A stretch of 36,076 nucleotides of DNA from Lachnospiraceae bacterium (GCA_024682115.1 JAIKZO010000139.1:1-36076), one strand, 5' to 3'. Counted from the stretch's first letter, positions 18,271 to 26,938 are shown. Program-made: numbers and translations. The notes: generated by a model from the letters alone, not told the origin.

Positions 18271-19565
18271 TTATCACTCCGAAGTTTATCCAGTTCAACC
18301 TTATCCGTACGATAAAGTCCTTTGTCTTCATATGTCACATTGCTAACGATCTGCCTGAATCCCTCTGCCACACAGTCCGGGAATCCGGGATCATCCGATT
18401 TTAACAGTACCAGTATTCTCATCCTGTCTTTATATGTATATACAATAGTCGCAAATGCAGCTACATAGACATCAAGCAGCTGATCCTTTATTATTTCATC
18501 CAGTCCGTATCCGAAATCCAGATTTCCAGGATACGTCAGTGCATATGTGATACGACGTACCGGAGCAGGTGCATTTCCCGATTCCTTCTTCGGAGCCATA
18601 ATATCCGTTTTTTCGAAGTTGCGGACATCTGCCGCTTTGCCCGCCAGTATCTTCCCAAAGTTTTCTTTGGTCCTCTGTTTGATAAGGTAGTCTTTGAAAA
18701 GAGCACATCTTTCGGTTACTGACATCTCCTTATATTTCGGGTAATATGCAAAAAGCATACCGTCAGAGAAATTAACAAGCGTATTTGATCCGAACAAAGG
18801 CCTGAAGTCCGCCGGAACCATTGCTACCACCGGAAGATCACCCTCTCCGTATTTTTTGAGGACGGCTCCGGATATGGTATCAACCAGCAGAGGTACGAAC
18901 GAAACACCTAGTTCTTTTGTCTTTTTTATAAATTCATTTTTGTCAAATTCTATAAGATAATGATGAACGGTATCGTTATCCTGATCATACATGGGTGCTT
19001 TGATCCCCACCGCCTCCGGCCAGTCATATTCATATGAGCATACTGCGTCGGGATCAGCGAATCTGGAATAGGGATCCCACATATCTTCAGGATCCGAATC
19101 CGGTATATCATCCTTGCTGAGTCTTATCTCTTTAACTATATTTTCCTCATCAATGCTCTCACCGTCTGCTCCGATATTTTTGGCATACAGGAAAAGAACC
19201 GTCCTTAAATATGTCATCAGGCCCTTATAGTCCATCATTCCATGATACATTGATGCCTTTATATAGTCTTTGCCATATCTGAAACAGAATAAATGACCAT
19301 TCACTTCATCGGAGCCAATGGCATAAAGATCTGAACCATCCGGAAAGAAAGCAACCGGCTCATTATTCTCTTCAGCTTCCGGGATCCCGTTTTTAATGAC
19401 GGTCCCGGCACCCAGTTCCGGATAATAGCTGATCGCTTTATTTGCCGCATCTTTAAATGCGTCAAGATTCAGATCTTCTTTAAATACGATATGCGGGTTC
19501 ATCATAAACGAACCGGCACCTGTCCTGGTGTAATAAAAAAATTTGTTTGACACTCCCAGTTTCAT
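18267..19565 (-). CDS. Condensation-domain-like O-acyltransferase, copy A, with altered motif
   Basis: 432 residues. It shares the plan of copy B: an NGHLFCF strand, then the catalytic region MYHGMMDYKG and LRTVLFLYAKNIGAD, which lines up with LRHFLFFYARETGHD of copy B. The motif is HxxxD but the usual following Gly is Tyr (HGMMDY), so the catalytic His and structural Asp are kept while the loop differs. Membership of the CoA-dependent acyltransferase/condensation superfamily is therefore supported mainly by homology to copy B. The start has GAGGG upstream and lies four bases after the GT2 gene; the end overlaps the ABC gene by ATGA. It may acylate a different position from copy B or be a structural partner. 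Substrate unknown. Confidence 0.72.
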   Translation of the reverse strand: MKLGVSNKFFYYTRTGAGSFMMNPHIVFKEDLNLDAFKDAANKAISYYPELGAGTVIKNGIPEAEENNEPVAFFPDGSDLYAIGSDEVNGHLFCFRYGKDYIKASMYHGMMDYKGLMTYLRTVLFLYAKNIGADGESIDEENIVKEIRLSKDDIPDSDPEDMWDPYSRFADPDAVCSYEYDWPEAVGIKAPMYDQDNDTVHHYLIEFDKNEFIKKTKELGVSFVPLLVDTISGAVLKKYGEGDLPVVAMVPADFRPLFGSNTLVNFSDGMLFAYYPKYKEMSVTERCALFKDYLIKQRTKENFGKILAGKAADVRNFEKTDIMAPKKESGNAPAPVRRITYALTYPGNLDFGYGLDEIIKDQLLDVYVAAFATIVYTYKDRMRILVLLKSDDPGFPDCVAEGFRQIVSNVTYEDKGLYRTDKVELDKLRSDK

Positions 19566-19569
19566 CTGT

Positions 19570-20538
19570 TTATCCCTCTATCATCTTTTCCATCTTAAAA
19601 TCGAAATGTACTTCCCTGCCCTCTTTTATCAGCTGTCTTGCGGGCAATAATACATCATTTCCAAATCTGTAGATATCAGCGTCTTCTTCATTATCAAACT
19701 CATCAATGAAGGCTCTCGCAGTATCATCATCCGCGGCACCCAGAACATACTGATACAGAACAAAACGTATCATGCGCCTTGACATTATAACGGCGTCGTT
19801 CTTCCTTTCGGGACAATACCGGGACATATATTCTATGATCCCGTTTCCGGACCGGCGCACATCCGTAAGTACCTTATGAAGCTTTTCCTTCGAAAGGCTT
19901 GCATTTGAATTTGACATGCCTCCGTCTATGTAATGATAAAGAATATCGTCTATAGCCGTAAAGCTCCCCACATTGGACAGGAGGATGCTTCCCAGATACG
20001 AATCCTCTCCCATATTGCAGTAAAAAGAATTCGTTCTTTCAAGTACCCCTTTTACCACTTCCTTCGAATAGGCATTTTTCCATATGGCCGGCGGAATGAT
20101 TCCCTCAACGACAGCAGACAGCGGGTCATCTGTTTTATAAGGAGGATATTCCTTGCCTGACGGTTCTCTTACAAAACCGAATCTGACTATATCTGCCCCC
20201 TGACCGGCAAAAGCATCATGGATCCTCTCCAATGCATTCTCGGAAAGATAGTCATCACTGTCCAGAAATACGATCTTCTCCCCTGTAGCGTTCTGCATTC
20301 CGGTGTACCTTGCCGCAAGCAATGAAGAATTCTTTTCATGCGTAAATACCCTGAAACGGTCATCATCCTTTGCAAAAGCGCTGAGCATATCTCCGGATCC
20401 GTCAGTCGATCCGTCATCTACAAATATTACTTCAAAATCGGTAAATGTCTGGTTCTTAACCGATCTGATACATTCATCCATTTTACCGGTCTGATTAAAT
20501 ACCGGTATCAGTATGCTGAAATATGGTCTGTGATCCAT
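19570..20538 (-). CDS. GT2 family glycosyltransferase (second of a tandem pair)
   Basis: 322 residues. A GT-A fold is evident: FSILIPVFNQTGKMDECI, FEVIFVDDGSTDGS with the nucleotide-binding Asp residues, and FLDSDDYLSENALE carrying the DxD metal site. No membrane helix is present, so it acts at the cytoplasmic side. GT2 enzymes of this type use UDP- or dTDP-sugars to extend a lipid- or sugar-linked acceptor by inversion. It is clearly a paralogue of the gene 16 bases upstream (shared CNMGEDSYLG/CNMGEDACLA and LLAARYTGM blocks), pointing to tandem duplication followed by divergence. GGAGGTTG precedes the ATG. Donor and acceptor cannot be assigned, though galE in the same run makes UDP-galactose available. 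Confidence 0.9.
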   Translation of the reverse strand: MDHRPYFSILIPVFNQTGKMDECIRSVKNQTFTDFEVIFVDDGSTDGSGDMLSAFAKDDDRFRVFTHEKNSSLLAARYTGMQNATGEKIVFLDSDDYLSENALERIHDAFAGQGADIVRFGFVREPSGKEYPPYKTDDPLSAVVEGIIPPAIWKNAYSKEVVKGVLERTNSFYCNMGEDSYLGSILLSNVGSFTAIDDILYHYIDGGMSNSNASLSKEKLHKVLTDVRRSGNGIIEYMSRYCPERKNDAVIMSRRMIRFVLYQYVLGAADDDTARAFIDEFDNEEDADIYRFGNDVLLPARQLIKEGREVHFDFKMEKMIEG

Positions 20539-20554
20539 ACAACAACCTCCGTCA

Positions 20555-21508
20555 TCAATTGAAATTCAACTTAGCAACCGAAGCATTCGGATCTATATTT
20601 CTGCGGATCTTAACCGGTATCACCTCATCACATCCCCAGTCAAACAGTTCCATATACTTATCATTATAGAAAAACTTCAGGAACTCCATCGTTTTATTAA
20701 AGTCTTCCTCAAAATATACATGCTGGAACAATACAAACTTGCGCATACGCATTGCTGTTCTGTTGGCCAGATCAGTGTATGAGGGATTGTATTTTTTGAT
20801 AAACGAAAGAAGATGTTCACCCGCTTCTTCAACACTCTTCAGATCGCGCTGAAGCTTTTCCATTGTGAAATTCTTACGTGAATTTGACATTCCTTCGCCG
20901 GTCACATAATGGTACAGGCAGTCATCCAGCGTATCGAAGCTGTCTGCGCATGAGAACAGGATTCCCGCAAGGCATGCATCTTCACCCATATTGCAGTAGA
21001 ACGATTCTGTCCTTTCAAGGACTTTTTCTATTACCTTGTGTGCATAGCAGTTTTTCCAGATGGCCGGCGGAAACTTATCCGTCATATAATCGCCTACCGG
21101 ATCATCGCTCGGCACGGGTGGGCATTTACTGCCGGCCGGTTCCATGATATATCCGAATCTGATAACATCAACCGGTTTGGCATCCAGTTTTGACTTCAGA
21201 AGCTCAAGCGTATTTTTCTCCCAGTAGTCATCGCTGTCAAGGAAAAGAATATAATCACCTGTTGCATGAGACATTCCTGTATATCTCGCAGCTAAAAGAG
21301 ACTTGTTGCCATCATGTTTAACAGCATGAAATCTTTCATCTTCTGCAGCGAATCCTTCCAGCATCGCATATGATTCATCCTTTGATCCGTCATCCACCAT
21401 AATGACTTCAAAATCTGAAAATGTCTGCCCTTTCAGTGATCCGATGCATTCATCCATTTTGCCCACCTGATTACATACAGGTATCAATACACTAAAATAC
21501 GGTTTCAT
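20555..21508 (-). CDS. GT2 family glycosyltransferase (first of a tandem pair)
   Basis: 317 residues with FSVLIPVCNQVGKMDECI, FEVIMVDDGSKDES and FLDSDDYWEKN, the GT-A core and DxD motif of family 2. The C-terminal half (IWKNCYAHKVIEKVLERT, FYCNMGEDACLAG) matches its neighbour at 19570 but little else I recognise, so the pair probably shares an acceptor type. GGAGGAAATAAG is a near-ideal ribosome site. It lies 33 bases after the GT2-GH3 gene. Reaction: transfer of one sugar from a nucleotide donor to a growing oligosaccharide or glycolipid in the cytoplasm. Donor unknown. Confidence 0.9.
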   Translation of the reverse strand: MKPYFSVLIPVCNQVGKMDECIGSLKGQTFSDFEVIMVDDGSKDESYAMLEGFAAEDERFHAVKHDGNKSLLAARYTGMSHATGDYILFLDSDDYWEKNTLELLKSKLDAKPVDVIRFGYIMEPAGSKCPPVPSDDPVGDYMTDKFPPAIWKNCYAHKVIEKVLERTESFYCNMGEDACLAGILFSCADSFDTLDDCLYHYVTGEGMSNSRKNFTMEKLQRDLKSVEEAGEHLLSFIKKYNPSYTDLANRTAMRMRKFVLFQHVYFEEDFNKTMEFLKFFYNDKYMELFDWGCDEVIPVKIRRNIDPNASVAKLNFN

Positions 21509-21541
21509 CTTATTTCCTCCATTCCATGTATTAATATTTCT

Positions 21542-24190
21542 TTATAATTCCATGCTCTGCTTCATAAAATACTTCTCATCGGCAGGACTACTGATCTTTC
21601 TGACCGGAGGGATATTACTTGATGGCAGGTCCAGCTTATATCTGATAACATCACGATACAAAAGCTGCGTTTCCGGATTGGATATCCTGATGACCGGTTC
21701 CTTTATAAGATTCTCTTCCCGGCCTTTCCCGTACCCGGCAACAGCCCTTCCGATGCAGTCATCCATGCTTTGCTGTATTTTCAGGATCTTCTCTTTATCA
21801 GCAGGTATCTGTTCGTCGAATTCCATGAAAAAGATCAGTCTGTCATTCTCATAATCTTCCATATACGCATAATCCGTAACGGTCAGACCGGAAAGGGAAA
21901 CTGAGTGTTTCAGAGCTTCGTATATCTGTTTTTCGTTTACGGATATTCCCTGAAGCTTAACGCTGTTATTTGTATTGTATTCATATGTAAACAGCGGAAC
22001 TCCCTTATCCGGCCCCGAATCTATGATATCGGTAACTTTTATGATACCGTTCAGTCGATATCTGTAAAATCCCGATTTGTTCGTAACCAGTAACGAGTAC
22101 TCCTGACCGGTTTTAACATCATCAACCTGTATGGGGGTGTTAATCTCTTTTCCGTCACTGACCGGTATGAACTCAAGGAATGCGTCACGGGCATCAAGCT
22201 TATAAATCCCGTCCCGGGTCGTTTCAATACCAAGAAGTGCTTCCGGATATTCAAACGTCTCACATCTTATCGGAACATTTCCTGTATACCTCGGTAAAAT
22301 ATCGGTATAGATCTGGTATATTCCGGGAGTGATCGCCACTATTCTCGAAAGTGAAGGCCATATCTTCAGGGCAACCGGCTCATCAAATCCCTTTTCAAAA
22401 ATCTCTCTTAATTCACGCGCTCTTTCCGGGTCCGGATATAACCTGCCGGATATCTTTTGAATATCAGAGTCGGAATCTACCTTAAGATGAGCAAGGTCAC
22501 CGTTTTCGATGTCCTCACATAGTTCCCTCCATCCGGTCTGGATAAGCTTAAATGCTTCCCACACCTTCCATGAAGATTGTGCGATTATCTGACTGAGTTT
22601 TCTGTTCTTAAGACCAAACAGGATATAAGCATACAGAAAATCCTCACGTTTTTCAGGGAAAAGCAGTGGTTCGGGCGTTGTAAACAGATCCGAGTAACTT
22701 CTTCCGGATGCATGCTCCTTTAAACAGTATCCGGCCAGCACAGCTCCTGCCAGAGAATTTGCGTTAGCACCTTCGGCAAATTTAAGATAATGCGGTACGC
22801 TGGAATATAAAAGCAGGCTGCTGTTGTTCTCAAGCAACAACCCAAACTGATCTATGTAAGGTTTAAGATGTGCCTCCGTAGCCGGAATCGGCTTTGGCAT
22901 CCTCATGCTTCCGAATTTAACAAGATAATTACTTATAGGTGCAGAGGTATAGATTTCGGTTTCACCCACACGTGCCGTCAGCGCGATCATCGGCAGATAA
23001 AAATCATACTCCGTGATCGGCATTCTTGACTGATATCCCGATACGGTGAGTATCTCGGAGAATCCGAATCTCTTTCCCATGTCTGATCCCGCATTATCCG
23101 ACAGTATACCTCTGAGAGTTTCCTGCTCGCTGAGATAAACACCTTCGTTATCCTCGTTAGTTACCATGAAATCTCTGTCGTTGGAACCTTCGGCCCATTT
23201 CTCCGGATGAAGTATCACTTCGCGGGGAAATTCGAATTTCTCCCGCGCAACCTTCTCCGGATATACCCTGGACGGAGCCATTCTGGTCGTCATATCAAGA
23301 TATGGTTTTAAGATATCCCGTATCCGGTAACGGCTTTCCACATCAAGAAGATCATTTTTAACCATGAACCGGCTTAATGCCGTGCAAAGAGACTGAATGA
23401 TGCAGTTCATATAAAAACCGTAATTCAGTCCTGTCTCAAAAATCTTTACATAACCCTGTGCGTATGAAATAAGAGTATTGCTGTCTTTTTTGGATGATTG
23501 AACCAGCGAACCTGAATTTATAAAATAATGATACCCTATCAGCTGTGGCAGATAGCATATCTTCTCGGCGTGTCCGTATGCCTCAAGATTAAACAGAAAA
23601 TCCTCACCAAACGGCACTGTTTCATCGAACCATACCCCATTGTCTGCAAGGAACTGTCTGTCATAAACACGTGAAGTGACCATTCCGCAAAGACCATAGA
23701 ACATTTTCTCGTCTTCCCAGTGCTCACGGTCGATTATTATCTCATCCCGCGTCTGATCCCATAAAACCTTTTCCACTATGGGTGCAAGGTTTTCATTCTC
23801 AAGTTCAGCCTCTCGTCTGAACACCGCGATCTGGGCTTTCGATCTGCTGATATGCGGGATCACCCCTAAAAAACATTCGGGAGTATACGAATCATCTCCG
23901 TCAAGAAATCCGACATATCTTCCTGTGGCAAGTTTCAGTCCATAGTTCCTTGGGCTGGAAGGGGTTTTCTTATCATTATCCAGACGACAAACCTTAACAT
24001 TGTCATATCCTGCAACAAGTTCTTTGACTGCAGTATGATAGCTCTCAGCCGAGTTATGAATGACGATTATCCATTCAATACGGTCAAATCCGTATTTCTG
24101 CGCTTTCATTGATTCAAAGCCTTTTTTGAACACCTCTGGGTCTATCTCGTGATAAGGTGTAATGATCGATAGATTAAATTCTTTCTCCAT
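21542..24190 (-). CDS. Fusion of a GT2 glycosyltransferase with a GH3-like (auxin-conjugase family) adenylating domain
   Basis: 882 residues. Residues 1 to about 230 are a GT2 domain: FNLSIITPYHEIDPEV, PSSPRNYGLKLATG and GFLDGDDSYTP with the DxD site at 97-100. A linker follows, then from about residue 350 a GH3-type acyl-adenylate/amide synthetase region: MPKPIPATEAHLKPY, ILPRYTGNVPIRCETFEYPE, SGFYRYRLNGIIKVT and a C-terminal cap domain. Plant GH3 enzymes and bacterial relatives join carboxylic acids to amines through an acyl-AMP. Here the usual SSGTT/GRPK loop reads FGSMRMPKPIP, the (A/G)SSE block is EYPE and the YRYRxGD aspartate is missing (YRYRLNG), so catalysis may be lost or altered. 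The start overlaps the esterase stop as TAATG. Fusion of these two families in one reading frame is unusual. Confidence 0.75.
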   Translation of the reverse strand: MEKEFNLSIITPYHEIDPEVFKKGFESMKAQKYGFDRIEWIIVIHNSAESYHTAVKELVAGYDNVKVCRLDNDKKTPSSPRNYGLKLATGRYVGFLDGDDSYTPECFLGVIPHISRSKAQIAVFRREAELENENLAPIVEKVLWDQTRDEIIIDREHWEDEKMFYGLCGMVTSRVYDRQFLADNGVWFDETVPFGEDFLFNLEAYGHAEKICYLPQLIGYHYFINSGSLVQSSKKDSNTLISYAQGYVKIFETGLNYGFYMNCIIQSLCTALSRFMVKNDLLDVESRYRIRDILKPYLDMTTRMAPSRVYPEKVAREKFEFPREVILHPEKWAEGSNDRDFMVTNEDNEGVYLSEQETLRGILSDNAGSDMGKRFGFSEILTVSGYQSRMPITEYDFYLPMIALTARVGETEIYTSAPISNYLVKFGSMRMPKPIPATEAHLKPYIDQFGLLLENNSSLLLYSSVPHYLKFAEGANANSLAGAVLAGYCLKEHASGRSYSDLFTTPEPLLFPEKREDFLYAYILFGLKNRKLSQIIAQSSWKVWEAFKLIQTGWRELCEDIENGDLAHLKVDSDSDIQKISGRLYPDPERARELREIFEKGFDEPVALKIWPSLSRIVAITPGIYQIYTDILPRYTGNVPIRCETFEYPEALLGIETTRDGIYKLDARDAFLEFIPVSDGKEINTPIQVDDVKTGQEYSLLVTNKSGFYRYRLNGIIKVTDIIDSGPDKGVPLFTYEYNTNNSVKLQGISVNEKQIYEALKHSVSLSGLTVTDYAYMEDYENDRLIFFMEFDEQIPADKEKILKIQQSMDDCIGRAVAGYGKGREENLIKEPVIRISNPETQLLYRDVIRYKLDLPSSNIPPVRKISSPADEKYFMKQSMEL

Positions 24191-25692
24191 TATGCATTCC
24201 TCATTATTCTGTCAAAAACCGTTTGCCACAAAGACTCTTTATCCTTCGGGAAAATGCAGTTACTCTGTTCAGACCCGTTAATATGATAATAGTTATGTCC
24301 GTCCGAAGTAATAAAATCATTATTAAGCGGCTTTCCTGTTTTAATGAATGATATCAGGTTATCGCTTGATATCCTGCCAAGTTCAAGATCAGCTTCCGTC
24401 CAGTAGTCCTTACGATAGTCGGAAAAATAATTCATAAAATACGGCACTTCGCATGAATGAAATGCTCCATACAATTCCTTATCCGGTCCGGGCATCGGAT
24501 GATCAAATAAATACAGATATGTTCTGTCTCCACTGCCGGTTTTGTTCCTGCCTCCGGCAAACCACAGCATGGAAGCAACGAGCAGATCATTTTTGATCTG
24601 TAAGCAGCATTCGGCCGGATCGGATAGATCAACATCATAAAAATCTACTATTTTCTCAGCGTTTTCACGGAAGATCGTATTGATCACTTTCTTTAAAAGA
24701 TCCGTTGTCAGTTCCTGGCCTCTCAGCAAAACCGCAAGCGGAGACATCATGATATCACCCGGTACGGCTCCCATCATAAATGACACATCATCTGAATCTC
24801 CGTGTAAAACTCCGTCTCTGAAGCTGTCCTTTATATAATATCCGTCAATCTGAATGACACGATTACCGGGATACTTTATGATATCTTCCCACGAATCCGT
24901 TTTCAGCTTTTCCAGTGATCCTGCTTCATCAATTGTTTTCCTGCCATCAGCATAAGCATCTTCCGCTTTTTTCCACGGAACCAGGAAGAGTTCATCCGCA
25001 TAGTTGTTATATCCCATTGAGATGACCTTTTTAAACAGCCCTCTGGCTTTGGGCGATATTGACAGTGCATTTACCTGTCCAGCTCCGGAACTCTGCCCCC
25101 AGATCGTAATGTTATCCGCATCTCCGCCAAAAGCTGCTATATTCTCACGGAGCCAGTTAAGCGCGGTGATACCGTCAGAGAGCATATAATTCCCGGACGT
25201 ATTTGATGCTGAAGATTCTGACAGTTCTCTGCAGCACAGCAGCCCGAGATTTCCTTCACGGTGATTAAACGATACATATATAACACCGTTCTTTGCCAGA
25301 TAGGTTCCGTCATATATCTCGCATGAGGAACCGCCCGAAACATAGCCTCCTCCGTAAAAATACAGCACTACCGGAAGATCATGCCCTTCTGTCGGTGCCC
25401 AGATGTTCATGGTCAGACAATCCTCGGAAAATTCCCTGTTGGATATAATGAACTCCTCAGTCCATATCTTGCTTCCCGCTTCGTCTATAGGGTTCTGTGG
25501 CGCGCTGTATCCAAACTCATCACAGTCTAGCACGCCTTCCCAGCCCTCGTTTACCACGGATTCCTTAAACCGCATATCTCCTACGGGCGGTTTTGCGTAT
25601 GGGATTCCCTTATAGATCGCAATCCCGTTTTTTATTTGTCCGCGAAGTTTTCCGCATTGGGTTTCTATGATTTCTGTATGATCTGTTCCCAT
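24190..25692 (-). CDS. Type-B carboxylesterase
   Basis: 500 residues with the full-length type-B esterase plan: YKGIPYAKPPVGDMRF near the start, SEDCLTMNIW, the oxyanion loop YFYGGGYVSGG (Tyr in place of the usual His), nucleophile elbow IWGQSSGAGQ with Ser201, and GAFHSCEVPYFM carrying the catalytic His. There is no signal peptide, so it acts in the cytoplasm. It hydrolyses carboxylic esters. In a cluster with four acyl-transfer or activation enzymes it could edit misacylated intermediates or act in reverse as a transesterase. GGGGAGAAAAA precedes the ATG, and the gene follows galE by 36 bases and overlaps the next gene by one base. The physiological substrate is unknown; a general detoxifying esterase is the alternative. 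Confidence 0.9.
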   Translation of the reverse strand: MGTDHTEIIETQCGKLRGQIKNGIAIYKGIPYAKPPVGDMRFKESVVNEGWEGVLDCDEFGYSAPQNPIDEAGSKIWTEEFIISNREFSEDCLTMNIWAPTEGHDLPVVLYFYGGGYVSGGSSCEIYDGTYLAKNGVIYVSFNHREGNLGLLCCRELSESSASNTSGNYMLSDGITALNWLRENIAAFGGDADNITIWGQSSGAGQVNALSISPKARGLFKKVISMGYNNYADELFLVPWKKAEDAYADGRKTIDEAGSLEKLKTDSWEDIIKYPGNRVIQIDGYYIKDSFRDGVLHGDSDDVSFMMGAVPGDIMMSPLAVLLRGQELTTDLLKKVINTIFRENAEKIVDFYDVDLSDPAECCLQIKNDLLVASMLWFAGGRNKTGSGDRTYLYLFDHPMPGPDKELYGAFHSCEVPYFMNYFSDYRKDYWTEADLELGRISSDNLISFIKTGKPLNNDFITSDGHNYYHINGSEQSNCIFPKDKESLWQTVFDRIMRNA

Positions 25693-25728
25693 TTTTTCTC
25701 CCCGATCACATCGTCTTCCGATCTAATA

Positions 25729-26745
25729 TCAGTCTTCAAATCCGTTCGGGTTCATCGACTGCCAGCGCCATGAATCCTCACACATTTCCTTGATACCGTA
25801 CTGCGCCTTCCATCCAAGCTCCTTTTCGGCAAGTGCTGCAGAAGCATAACATGTTGCGATATCTCCGGCACGTCTGGGCTTAATGGAATACGGGATCTTC
25901 TGTCCGGTGGATTCCTCAAATGCCTTAACAAGGTCCAGAACGCTGACACCGTTACCTGTTCCAAGGTTGTATATCTTCAATCCGCAGTTCTCCTTGATCT
26001 TGGCAAGAGCCTTAACATGGCCTTCAGCCAGATCCACTACATGAATATAGTCACGTACTCCCGTACCGTCGTGGGTATCATAATCATTACCGAACACACC
26101 GAGCTCTTTAAGCTTTCCTACCGCAACCTGAGTGATATAAGGCATCAGGTTGTTAGGGATCCCGTTCGGGTTTTCGCCGATAAGACCTGACTTGTGAGCA
26201 CCTATGGGGTTGAAGTATCTGAGAAGTATGACATTCCACTCGGGGTCTGCCTTCTGAATATCAGAGAGGATCTGCTCGAGCATTGATTTCGTCCAGCCAT
26301 AAGGATTGGTACAGGCCTTCTTGGGGCATTCCTCGGTTATCGGTATGAATTCAGGGTCTCCGTAAACCGTTGCGGATGATGAGAAGATAAAATTTTTTAC
26401 ACCGTGGTTTCTCATGGCATCAACCAGGACCAGCGTGCCCTGAAGGTTGTTTTCATAGTATTCCCAGGGTTTCTGTACGGATTCGCCGACAGCTTTAAGT
26501 CCCGCAAAGTGTATGCATGCATCAACCTTTTCCTTATCAAGGATATCGTTCATGGCCTTTTTATCTAACGTATCGGCTTCGTAAAAGACGATCTTCTTTC
26601 CGGTGATCTTTTCAACCCTGTCTATGCTCTTTTTTGATGAATTGACCAGATTATCGATCACTACAACATCATAGCCGTTCTCAATAAGCGATACGACGGT
26701 ATGTGATCCGATATATCCTGCTCCACCTGTTACCAGTATTCTCAT
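25729..26745 (-). CDS. galE: UDP-glucose 4-epimerase
   Basis: 338 residues, the normal GalE length. The NAD-binding loop is LVTGGAGYIGSHTV (Gly7, Gly10, Gly13), and catalytic residues Ser124 (FSSSATVYGD), Tyr149 and Lys153 (NPYGWTK) are all present, as are the EECPKKACTNPYG and ILLRYFNPIGAH segments. It interconverts UDP-glucose and UDP-galactose (possibly also the N-acetyl forms) in the cytoplasm. GGAGG precedes the ATG. As first gene of the long run, only 36 bases before the esterase, it probably supplies a sugar donor to the downstream glycosyltransferases as well as serving general metabolism. Confidence 0.97.
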   Translation of the reverse strand: MRILVTGGAGYIGSHTVVSLIENGYDVVVIDNLVNSSKKSIDRVEKITGKKIVFYEADTLDKKAMNDILDKEKVDACIHFAGLKAVGESVQKPWEYYENNLQGTLVLVDAMRNHGVKNFIFSSSATVYGDPEFIPITEECPKKACTNPYGWTKSMLEQILSDIQKADPEWNVILLRYFNPIGAHKSGLIGENPNGIPNNLMPYITQVAVGKLKELGVFGNDYDTHDGTGVRDYIHVVDLAEGHVKALAKIKENCGLKIYNLGTGNGVSVLDLVKAFEESTGQKIPYSIKPRRAGDIATCYASAALAEKELGWKAQYGIKEMCEDSWRWQSMNPNGFED

Positions 26746-26800
26746 ACTATTTACCTCCGTTATTCATAATTTCAGCTCTGCTGATCGGTTTTCTAAGTGT

Positions 26801-26835
26801 AAAACAAAAGCGATAAACACTCTGTGCTTATCGCT
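26801..26835 (-). terminator. Intrinsic terminator or attenuator hairpin ahead of galE
   Basis: On the minus strand, AGCGATAA (stem 26828-26835) pairs perfectly with TTATCGCT (26809-26816). The inner bases GTG/CAC add three more pairs around a tiny loop, and TTTGTTTT follows. It can terminate transcripts from the acyltransferase gene ending at 26939. Since a promoter-like site lies upstream of it (26862-26890), it may instead attenuate galE transcription. Confidence 0.75.
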
Positions 26836-26861
26836 ATTGGTCTTAAACCCGCCACTTATAT

Positions 26862-26890
26862 ATTCTACCAAATTTATGGCTTTTTTTCAC
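26862..26890 (-). promoter_or_regulatory. Promoter candidate for galE and the biosynthetic run
   Basis: GTGAAA (26885-26890), a 17-base spacer ending in TGG, then TAGAAT (26862-26867) on the minus strand. It forms an extended -10 with a fair -35. The predicted start near 26855 puts the hairpin at 26801-26835 inside the galE leader. No better promoter is visible in the 55 bases between hairpin and galE. Confidence 0.45.
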
Positions 26891-26938
26891 TGTTTTTTAA
26901 ATATTTACACTATCTTAATCTGACGATACCGAAATTCT

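Noticed and set aside
8314-26745. Classifying the cluster as NRPS or polyketide
   Set aside because: No carrier-protein motif, ketosynthase or thioesterase domain is seen; the condensation-like proteins are stand-alone and the AMP ligase is not followed by a carrier domain.
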